This document shows, piece by piece, positions 1 through 5,898 of a stretch of DNA of 10,823 nt. The notes under the pieces are model-generated. The model ran no database searches and was not told where the DNA came from. It was given only the letters and a program-made list of their open reading frames with translations. This DNA is from Thermoplasmata archaeon (lineage in GTDB: Archaea > Thermoplasmatota > Thermoplasmata > Halarchaeoplasmatales > Halarchaeoplasmataceae). The position numbers and the translations under genes were made by a program. The stretch is from assembly GCA_019594195.1 (NCBI GenBank), contig JAFDTP010000058.1:1-10823 (forward strand). The letters run 5' to 3'. Position 1 is the stretch's first letter. Every line of letters begins with the position of its first letter.

Positions 1-1
1 G

Positions 2-361
2 GAATTGGACGGCGAGATAATAGGCTCAGAAACGCTGGATCTAGATCCCGACGAGCATGATACTGTAACTGTTCTCCACACTCTGGAGGAGTCAGGTGAA
101 AAAGAGATAAGAGTTGAAGATGAAAAGATCAACTTTGCTGTAGAAGAAGATAGCGGATCTTTACCGATGACATACGTTTATGCGTTTGCTGCAGTACTTT
201 TACTGATCATTGTCTTAGCGGTGATATTGATGAGAGGTGGTAACTCTAACGCTTACTCAGACGATGAAAGAGGACTTTCTGATGAAGATATAGATGAGAA
301 AAAATCAGTAAAGTATGATCTCTCAGAAGACGATAAGGATGAAATAGATCTTTATGGATAA
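2..361 (+). CDS. C-terminal part of a CARDB-like surface protein with one membrane segment (5' truncated)
   Basis: The reading frame is open to the left edge of the window, so this is the end of a longer protein; the TTG at position 5 is only an in-frame codon. The first ~45 visible residues (GEIIGSETLDLDPDEHDTVT... then EESGEKEIRV) have the look of the last strands of a CARDB or similar immunoglobulin-like adhesion domain, which are often repeated in archaeal surface proteins. A hydrophobic segment follows at about visible residues 54-76 (YVYAFAAVLLLIIVLAVILM), then Arg and a ~40-residue, very acidic tail ending DEIDLYG. The expected topology is an outside ectodomain with the acidic tail in the cytoplasm. 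The gene ends 7 bases before the end of the convergent gene at 369. The CARDB assignment rests on a short fragment and is moderate; the membrane anchor is clear. No function can be assigned. Confidence 0.7.
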   Translation, partial: ELDGEIIGSETLDLDPDEHDTVTVLHTLEESGEKEIRVEDEKINFAVEEDSGSLPMTYVYAFAAVLLLIIVLAVILMRGGNSNAYSDDERGLSDEDIDEKKSVKYDLSEDDKDEIDLYG

Positions 362-384
362 AAAACCTTTATTTTCTTTTTAAC
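361..384. terminator. T-rich terminator zone between convergent genes
   Basis: Between and just inside the two convergent gene ends, the minus strand carries a T6 run (plus-strand A run at 361-366) directly after the amidohydrolase stop, and the plus strand carries T-rich sequence (tttattttcttttt) after the surface-protein stop. Archaeal transcription commonly stops at such oligo-T tracts without a hairpin. No transcript data support it; the assignment is from base composition and position only. Confidence 0.35.
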
Positions 385-1787
385 ATCTTTATACCCTTAG
401 AATACATACCTTCACTAGCAGCTTTTTTAGCTTTTTCTATATCTTCACTTGAATGATGTGAATCTTTTCCACCATCGAGCATCTTGGCCAAAGTGTATCC
501 CTTTTTAGCGATCGTAAGCCCTTTAGTGATCTTCTCTATCGCTTTGTCCTGGTCTTCGTTCTCGATGGAGAAATCTGCTGATCTTTTCTTTCTCTCTATA
601 GGACCGGTGCCGAGCCCCTCCTCACTTATTATATTTAGATAATATTCTAACTGAGACCTTCTTTTCTCGTATCTAGCTACTTCTAGCGTTGTTTCAGAAT
701 CTCTCATCTGATAAGAAGCAGAGAGGTGGGCATTCACTGGTAGTATATTTATCATGTTCTTTCCCAGTAAATTCTGGATAGTCGAAGGTTGTAGTTCTTC
801 GGATAGTTCTGAACTGAAGAGACACTCGAAAAGTTTGACTATATTGCCCCTTGGCAAAAACGGATGATCCGTTCCCAACATGAGTTTGTTCGACCAATTA
901 GTAGAAACGTCAAATATTTTCCAAAAATGGCCTTTCAACTTTTGACTTACATCATCTTTGAACTCATCTAGTGTCTCGTTGGTAAAATCGGAAAGATTTA
1001 TCTTCTCTATCGCACTCCTTATGAAATTTTCTGGAGATTTGAGGGAAGACATCTCTCCGTAGATGCAGGGATGGCTTATATATCTGAAAGCTTCGTCCTC
1101 GTCGTAATTAAAGTGTCCTGCGACCACGTTCAGCTGTCCTATGAGATATTCCATCTTATTCTCCACGAGGAGTGAGATGGTCTTGTTTACCCCTTCATGT
1201 ATCTTTTCTACGTCTGAAACATATCCTGTATGGAATATTATAGGTAGATTCAGACGGGCACAATCTACGAATAGCTGTATAACGTGATTAGAATCCAGTT
1301 CGAATTTTTCAGAATCAGGATGTATCTTGAGACCGACCAGACCATATTCCGAAGGAAACCTTTTGAGCATCTCTCTCGAACTCTTGATATCCCCTGGATC
1401 GACACGTCCAAACCCTATCAGTCTATCTGAATGCTCCTCTGAATTTATCCATCGGCTTATATTCTCGTTCGATCTCGAGTACCTGATCTCCCCTTCATCT
1501 CGAAATCTATCTTTCATAGGAAAAACGACGAATTGATCGATAAGACCTTGTGGATGACTTTTGGAATTTGGATCTCTTTGAGTTTCATCCATTGTTCTAT
1601 ACCGAGAATCTGCATCTTCTAGTCTATCTAAAACCTCAATCTTCAATCTCTTGGAAAATTCATAACTCCCCTCGGTTCCAACGGGTACGTTCTCATTCCC
1701 ATCTACATCTTCTCCTATATGATGATGCATGTCATATATCGAAAAGGTAAGTACTGATCCCGTCTTTCTATCCATCATCTTCAACAT
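369..1787 (-). CDS. Amidohydrolase-superfamily TIM-barrel metal hydrolase with C-terminal helical extension
   Basis: The 472-residue protein has the motif series of amidohydrolase-2-type metal-dependent hydrolases: DMHHHIG (19-24) giving the DxHxH metal pair, GLKIHP (152-157), FHTG (185-188), AGHF (223-226) and GTDHPF (305-310) with the usual catalytic Asp. This family cleaves C-N, C-C or C-O bonds at a mononuclear or binuclear metal; the substrate cannot be read from sequence. The barrel seems to end near residue 350. The remaining ~120 residues are charged and helical (EARYEKRRSQLEYYL-like, then IEKAKKAASEGMYSKGIKML) and are not part of the usual ~300-residue enzyme, so they may bind a partner. 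The ATG at 1787 is chosen because AGGAGGT lies 6 bases upstream. It follows the ubiquitin-like gene on the same strand after 52 bases with no terminator seen, so co-transcription is likely. Confidence 0.75.
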   Translation of the reverse strand: MLKMMDRKTGSVLTFSIYDMHHHIGEDVDGNENVPVGTEGSYEFSKRLKIEVLDRLEDADSRYRTMDETQRDPNSKSHPQGLIDQFVVFPMKDRFRDEGEIRYSRSNENISRWINSEEHSDRLIGFGRVDPGDIKSSREMLKRFPSEYGLVGLKIHPDSEKFELDSNHVIQLFVDCARLNLPIIFHTGYVSDVEKIHEGVNKTISLLVENKMEYLIGQLNVVAGHFNYDEDEAFRYISHPCIYGEMSSLKSPENFIRSAIEKINLSDFTNETLDEFKDDVSQKLKGHFWKIFDVSTNWSNKLMLGTDHPFLPRGNIVKLFECLFSSELSEELQPSTIQNLLGKNMINILPVNAHLSASYQMRDSETTLEVARYEKRRSQLEYYLNIISEEGLGTGPIERKKRSADFSIENEDQDKAIEKITKGLTIAKKGYTLAKMLDGGKDSHHSSEDIEKAKKAASEGMYSKGIKMLKRK

Positions 1788-1793
1788 ATTTCA

Positions 1794-1800
1794 ACCTCCT
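1794..1800 (-). promoter_or_regulatory. Strong Shine-Dalgarno AGGAGGT for the amidohydrolase gene
   Basis: Read on the minus strand the sequence is AGGAGGT-TGAAAT-ATG. It is one of only two full AGGAGG sites in the window and fixes the start at 1787. Its presence in a short intergenic gap without a clear TATA box fits an internal gene of an operon. Confidence 0.8.
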
Positions 1801-1839
1801 TTTTTCGACCAGATAAACCATCTGTAGAGTTTTTTCCTC

Positions 1840-2340
1840 TCATGTTTGTCCACCCTCATCGTCAAAGACGTCTGATATCGCTGGTATATATGTCTTAACG
1901 GACCCGTTTTGGAGCACTAGAGTGTAGTATTGTTTTTTTTCTGCATCTTTGAAGAGCAGTTGTTTTTCACCGCCTTTATCTATTTTTTTGACCGGGTCAA
2001 TATCTTCAGGACCAAACCCGATATTTTTTTCTAACCAATCCATGGCTATATCTTCATGATCTACATCACTCACTTTTCCATCATACACTTGCTCATCATC
2101 TCTGTTCTCTTCCCTGCAGAATCTGACTACATTACCATCTTGTATCTCGGAAGAGATCACTGTTTTATCAGGATTCAATTCTACATCGTTTTTTATCAAT
2201 GTGTACTCCTCCGTGGTTCCATTGATCCCCCAATATCCTATACATCTGTCTATTATTTTTTCTATTTTTTCTTCTGGATCAACGTACATCTGGATGCTTT
2301 CATCCATGTTAGATCTGAGTATAGTGATTATCGCTGACAT
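1840..2340 (-). CDS. Ubiquitin-like (beta-grasp) protein with C-terminal GGQT
   Basis: The 166-residue acidic protein has no signal peptide or membrane segment. Residues 2-75 read as a ubiquitin-like fold: an N-terminal strand pair (SAIITILRS, then SIQMYV), a helix (PEEKIEKIIDRCIGYWG), the strand YTLIKNDVEL, and a final IQDGNVVRF, which matches the conserved 'dGd.l.l' end of ubiquitin and YukD-type domains. After a linker, residues 96-155 form a second small alpha/beta unit (MDWLEKNIG..., LLFKDAEKKQYYTLVLQNGSVKTYI). The tail is SDVFDDEGGQT; I checked these codons directly. A Gly-Gly close to the end is typical of conjugated beta-grasp proteins, and GGQ is the end of mycobacterial Pup, but here one Thr follows. 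It is divergent from the GCS2-type ligase and upstream of the amidohydrolase. The start has AGAGGA 7 bases upstream. The fold call is by pattern only; conjugation is inference. Confidence 0.65.
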   Translation of the reverse strand: MSAIITILRSNMDESIQMYVDPEEKIEKIIDRCIGYWGINGTTEEYTLIKNDVELNPDKTVISSEIQDGNVVRFCREENRDDEQVYDGKVSDVDHEDIAMDWLEKNIGFGPEDIDPVKKIDKGGEKQLLFKDAEKKQYYTLVLQNGSVKTYIPAISDVFDDEGGQT

Positions 2341-2347
2341 CTTTGAT

Positions 2348-2391
2348 TCCTCTTATCTTATAGGCGCTCTATTTTTGGTATAAAATATAAA
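2348..2391 (-). promoter_or_regulatory. Promoter and Shine-Dalgarno of the ubiquitin-like gene
   Basis: On the minus strand TTTATATTTTATA (2391-2379) is a good archaeal TATA box. Transcription would start about 25 bases downstream near 2360, giving a leader of about 20 bases that holds AGAGGA (2353-2348) 7 bases before the ATG at 2340. Spacing and motif agree with a standard archaeal promoter; there is no experimental support. Confidence 0.6.
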
Positions 2392-2403
2392 GTTTATGGA
2401 AAA

Positions 2404-2426
2404 CATATATTATCCAATCATATATG
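2404..2426 (+). promoter_or_regulatory. Inverted repeat CATATAT-N9-ATATATG in the divergent promoter region (probable promoter/operator of the ligase gene)
   Basis: CATATAT (2404-2410) and ATATATG (2420-2426) are perfect inverted copies with a 9-base spacer (tatccaatc). Both arms are TATA-like, and either could serve the ligase gene starting at 2466; use of the second arm would put the transcript start around 2450, giving a short leader. Symmetry with one arm per helical face would also suit a dimeric regulator. AT-rich arms occur by chance fairly easily, so the operator reading is tentative. Confidence 0.45.
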
Positions 2427-2465
2427 GACAGTGTTGTTCAAAAGAGCATATGAACGAGTGATATA

Positions 2466-4610
2466 TTGTTTACGATATCGGACGCATCCAATATGATGAT
2501 CCATAGCACCCTTCAGAGCGTACAATCGATCATAGTCGTGGCTGCATCGGTAATTTTCTTCGCATCGGTCATCTATTTCATAACGAAGCGAAGGAGGAGT
2601 TCTAAAGGCATAGAAGGTCAACAAAATTCAGAGAAGAAAGCTAAATGTTCCGGCAAAAAACCGAGAAAATATATCGGAACTGCTCTAAAAGAAGCTATAG
2701 ATGATCCTTCCTACACGGGCAGGATAGAGATCAGTGAAATAATAAAAGATAAAGAAGGAGCGGAACTTATTTTTCACTCTAGAGATCAAGATGGATCGAA
2801 CAGATCGGAGAAGATAAAACATGAGTATATCTCTCAGGAGGCACTCGAAAAGAGTCAAAAGATTATCGAAGAGAAAGATATATCACAGATCGATGTAGAA
2901 AAGATACTTGAAGATGACCCCGGACTTTTAGTCGACGGAAGTGATGACTTATATCTTGATTTCACGGACCATATCCTCAAGATCAAATCTAAAGATTATG
3001 ATGAGAAAGATACAGTGAGAAAATTGAAACAGTGGCTGTGCTCGGTCAGTGATGTGGATTTCAAAGACCTAGAGATGATCGACAAGGATCAAAATTTCGA
3101 GGACGCTGTGATCAATGTACTATTGAGTGAAGATGATGAAGAAAAAAATCATCTCTTAAGAGCTAAAAGTTCGGGTGAGATCCTGGATTATGAAAGGACT
3201 CGAACACAAACTATCATCGATGATACGGGTGATATCTCTCACACAAAGCTCCCCTTTTCTCACGGTATCGAAGTTGAACTACAGGTGGTCAAGGATGATT
3301 GGAGTTGGGTAGACGGCGAGATGATGAGCTATGTTTTCAGGGAGATCTTAGAGAGTGCTAGGGATCAGATAAACAGCTCAAAAAGAGAGGCAGTTCCTTT
3401 GATACAGAACAGATGGGACGGACGGGCTGAGATACAAAAAGACGATAGAGGTAACGAGGCTGTGCATGTGAGGTATAAAGATGCAGACGATATGAAATAT
3501 TTTTCAGTCTTCGGGAAAGATTCACACGTATCCTTGAAGACCAATATATTGGAGATACAGACACCCCCCTGCAGATATTTGGAAGAACTCAAATGGTGGA
3601 GGCACATCCTCACAAGGTCTGCTCTCAATGCTGTAGAAAATTTAGAGATCGATTGCAAACTACTCAGTACTGGTACTAATCCTGTAGAAAAATATTCAGA
3701 AGGTGTTTCTTTTGGAGAACATCATCATATAGGGATAGAAGATGAAGAACTCAGGAGAAAAGTTTACAACATTTACCGGGGACTCGTACCACACTTAATA
3801 GCCATAGCATCTAGTTCTCCATTTCTCGGTGGTTTAGACCCGATATTGACGCTTAACGATAGGCAGATCTTGATCATAAAAGAGCCTTGTTATACGATGA
3901 GGCTGAAAAAGAATAATGAGCAGTTCAGAGCTCCACCTTATCTACCTCCTGGGAAAGGCAGGAAAGATTTTCAAAAAGAACTAGGGATGGCCGATGAGTC
4001 TCTCAGGATGATAGATATATCCCCTTTCACCCGTTTTGGTACTATAGAGGTCAGGATATTCGATACACAACCTACCGTGGTGGATAGTTTGTCTCTGATG
4101 ATATTACTTCAGATGATATGCGAATATGTGAGAGATACGGACTTTAAAGAAAATTGCGAGGTGCCTATGGATCGGCTTAAGAGAAGCAGGAAAGAAGCAA
4201 TAGAAAACGGGATGGTGGGCAGACATCATCTTGATAAATCCGGATGTGATCTGTCTTGTTTTTTTGATATCACCGATACAACTTACCTGTTTGAATCCTG
4301 GGAGAAAATATTAGAGACGATTTGGCCCTATTTGAAAAGATACGAAATCCATGATTCGCTCCCTGTTAAAAATATCCTTCTTAGATTGTTCGGAGGAGAA
4401 GGAATACCTGTAGAACCCCCTATATCTCCCTCTCAACTTTTATTGTTGAAGTACAGAGAAAAGATCTCAAAATCTTATCTAGAGTTTTTACAAAAAATTT
4501 CTAAAAAAGGTGCTGTATCCTCCTCATACACGATCTGGTCAGAATACATAGAACTTGATGAAGTATCTTTAGGTCGATCGATATCAGATCTTGAATTCAG
4601 TTTTGATTGA
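2466..4610 (+). CDS. Membrane-anchored GCS2-fold carboxylate-amine ligase
   Basis: The 714-residue protein has one membrane segment at 21-40 followed by KRRRSSK, which predicts a cytoplasmic remainder. Residues ~60-260 are a charged region I do not recognise. Residues ~262-560 carry all the landmarks of the GCS2 (glutamate-cysteine ligase type 2 / YbdK) family: HGIEVELQ (266-273, metal-binding Glu), LEIQTPP (362-368), STGTNP (401-406), GEHHHIGI (417-424), SSSPFLGG (449-456) and FGTIEVRIFDTQP (524-536). A helical C-terminal part of ~150 residues follows. Family members join a carboxylate, classically the gamma-carboxyl of Glu, to an amine using ATP. At 714 residues with a membrane anchor it is nearly twice the usual ~370-400, so a plain glutathione-pathway role is unlikely. 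The TTG start at 2466 is preceded by GAGTGAT with 3 bases between, the same arrangement as at 9409; ATG 2493 is the alternative. It is divergent from the ubiquitin-like gene and overlaps the VWA gene tail by 14 bases. Confidence 0.75.
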   Translation: MFTISDASNMMIHSTLQSVQSIIVVAASVIFFASVIYFITKRRRSSKGIEGQQNSEKKAKCSGKKPRKYIGTALKEAIDDPSYTGRIEISEIIKDKEGAELIFHSRDQDGSNRSEKIKHEYISQEALEKSQKIIEEKDISQIDVEKILEDDPGLLVDGSDDLYLDFTDHILKIKSKDYDEKDTVRKLKQWLCSVSDVDFKDLEMIDKDQNFEDAVINVLLSEDDEEKNHLLRAKSSGEILDYERTRTQTIIDDTGDISHTKLPFSHGIEVELQVVKDDWSWVDGEMMSYVFREILESARDQINSSKREAVPLIQNRWDGRAEIQKDDRGNEAVHVRYKDADDMKYFSVFGKDSHVSLKTNILEIQTPPCRYLEELKWWRHILTRSALNAVENLEIDCKLLSTGTNPVEKYSEGVSFGEHHHIGIEDEELRRKVYNIYRGLVPHLIAIASSSPFLGGLDPILTLNDRQILIIKEPCYTMRLKKNNEQFRAPPYLPPGKGRKDFQKELGMADESLRMIDISPFTRFGTIEVRIFDTQPTVVDSLSLMILLQMICEYVRDTDFKENCEVPMDRLKRSRKEAIENGMVGRHHLDKSGCDLSCFFDITDTTYLFESWEKILETIWPYLKRYEIHDSLPVKNILLRLFGGEGIPVEPPISPSQLLLLKYREKISKSYLEFLQKISKKGAVSSSYTIWSEYIELDEVSLGRSISDLEFSFD

Positions 4611-5838
4611 AATATGTACCCTTTATGGATATCGAAGTAGCATACCTTGAATAGGCCTCGGTCAGTCCTTCTAAACAGTTGACGTGCGTGTATTCACCAC
4701 CTGTTCGTTTTGCTATCTCATCCATCAGGTGATGATCCACCTCATTTCCGAGCCCTATCGTATTTATGACCAAGTCTCTCCTCGGTGCAAGTCTTTTTTC
4801 GACGATCTCTAGAACGTTTTCTTCGTCATCTAAAGATGGAGGGTGGGGTTTACCGTCGGTGAGTAATACGATCATCTTCATCTTTTCGTTTTTGAAATCC
4901 TTTATAGTCTCGATCGATTTTTCAAGGCCGGAGGATATGTTCGTCTTACCTCTAGGATGGTATCTGATATCTTCTATTATCCTCTCCGAGGCCTTCTCCG
5001 GGTTGCTGAATGCTGAAGAAAAATATTTTTTCCCGTTAAAATTTATCAAAGTGGCCTCATCGCTGAAAGGTATAACGGATATCTTGTCACCAACACCTCT
5101 TCCGATCTTCTGAACAAAGTAGATGAGACCACATAGTATAGCGCCCTGAGATCTTTTTATCTCCGATCGACCTTTGAGTTCATCTAGAAATTTAGATATC
5201 GAATCAGCCTCAAAACTCTGGTCGAATCGGTCTAGAAACCACTCTATATCTCTCATCTCAAGATCCCTGGTTTCCATGCTGCCGGATAGATCAATCAACA
5301 GCACACCGTCGAATGACTGAAGTTCAGAACCGCCCCAAGTATAACTAAAGTCGTCAAGTTCTTCGAAGTCGATCACATCTTCTTTTTCTATCTCAGGAAA
5401 GGTATTTTCTATAGATATGAGAAGCTCCTTTTCTTTCCAAAGCACTTCCGTGTCTTTTGTAAATATTTTATCAGATATAAAACTTATAAACCTATCTTCA
5501 TTCTCTTTGATTATTGAAAGTGGGTTATCTGCAGAACAATTGCGGGCCTTTCTGACACCGAATTCGACTTCTGTGACCTTCTTTTTTCCCTGTCCGTAAG
5601 CTCTTATTGATATCTCAAAACCTTCGTCAAGACCTATGGACTCAAAAGAGACTCTGTCCATCCTGATCTTATCTTTTCCCACGTCATTATCGATCTTTAC
5701 ATCGCTGGCTGTAGTCTTGTGATTTATAGGGTTTTGGACTAGCAGAAGATCTCCTTCGATCACGCCTAGATCAGAAGCAATATCATCGTTTATGATGAAA
5801 TGATCGGTTTCGCTCTTCTCTACCTCTAATTTCACCAT
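4597..5838 (-). CDS. CDC48 N-domain / von Willebrand factor A fusion protein
   Basis: Residues below are counted from the ATG at 5838 (413 residues); a TTG at 5847 would add three. Residues ~1-97 resemble the double-psi barrel of CDC48/VAT: DDIASDLGVIEGDLLLV and then KIRMDRVSFESIGLDEGFEISI, matching the family's 'GD.v.v' and 'iriD...r..agv..Gd.v.v' repeats. Residues ~107-165 (FISFISDKIFTKDTEVLW..., LLISIENTFPEIEKEDVIDF) fit the second N subdomain. In place of AAA ATPase modules there is a VWA domain (~177-400) with an intact MIDAS: DLSGS (183-187), Thr in GKTNISSG (~299) and LLTDGKP (325-331). No signal peptide or membrane segment is present, so it is cytosolic. VWA domains bind protein ligands through a divalent metal; CDC48 N-domains recruit ubiquitin-fold cofactors. 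Its 3' end overlaps the ligase gene, and it lies 60 bases downstream of purM on the same strand. No clear Shine-Dalgarno is seen. Confidence 0.75.
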   Translation of the reverse strand: MVKLEVEKSETDHFIINDDIASDLGVIEGDLLLVQNPINHKTTASDVKIDNDVGKDKIRMDRVSFESIGLDEGFEISIRAYGQGKKKVTEVEFGVRKARNCSADNPLSIIKENEDRFISFISDKIFTKDTEVLWKEKELLISIENTFPEIEKEDVIDFEELDDFSYTWGGSELQSFDGVLLIDLSGSMETRDLEMRDIEWFLDRFDQSFEADSISKFLDELKGRSEIKRSQGAILCGLIYFVQKIGRGVGDKISVIPFSDEATLINFNGKKYFSSAFSNPEKASERIIEDIRYHPRGKTNISSGLEKSIETIKDFKNEKMKMIVLLTDGKPHPPSLDDEENVLEIVEKRLAPRRDLVINTIGLGNEVDHHLMDEIAKRTGGEYTHVNCLEGLTEAYSRYATSISIKGTYFNQN

Positions 5839-5898
5839 GTCTACCAAGAGATTCCAATCATTCCTTAATTATATCTATTTCGCATCTCTCGACCTATT

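Noticed and set aside
1810..1824. Hairpin CAGAT-AAACC-ATCTG between the ubiquitin-like and amidohydrolase genes as a terminator
   Set aside because: Only 5 bp, with no T tract after it on the minus strand; archaeal termination does not need it, and it lies next to a Shine-Dalgarno of the next gene.
2056..2337. Plus-strand reading frame of 93 codons opposite the ubiquitin-like gene
   Set aside because: Unlike its neighbours in composition (rich in Ile, Tyr, Phe), no start signal, and fully antisense to a well-supported gene.
2466..4610. Simple call as glutamate-cysteine ligase GshA for glutathione-type thiol synthesis
   Set aside because: Catalytic motifs fit the fold, but the membrane anchor, double length and neighbours do not fit a soluble thiol-pathway enzyme.
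5839..5847. TTG at 5847 as the start of the CDC48N-VWA gene
   Set aside because: An ATG lies three codons downstream, the extra residues add nothing to the domain, and neither codon has a convincing Shine-Dalgarno; the ATG was preferred.
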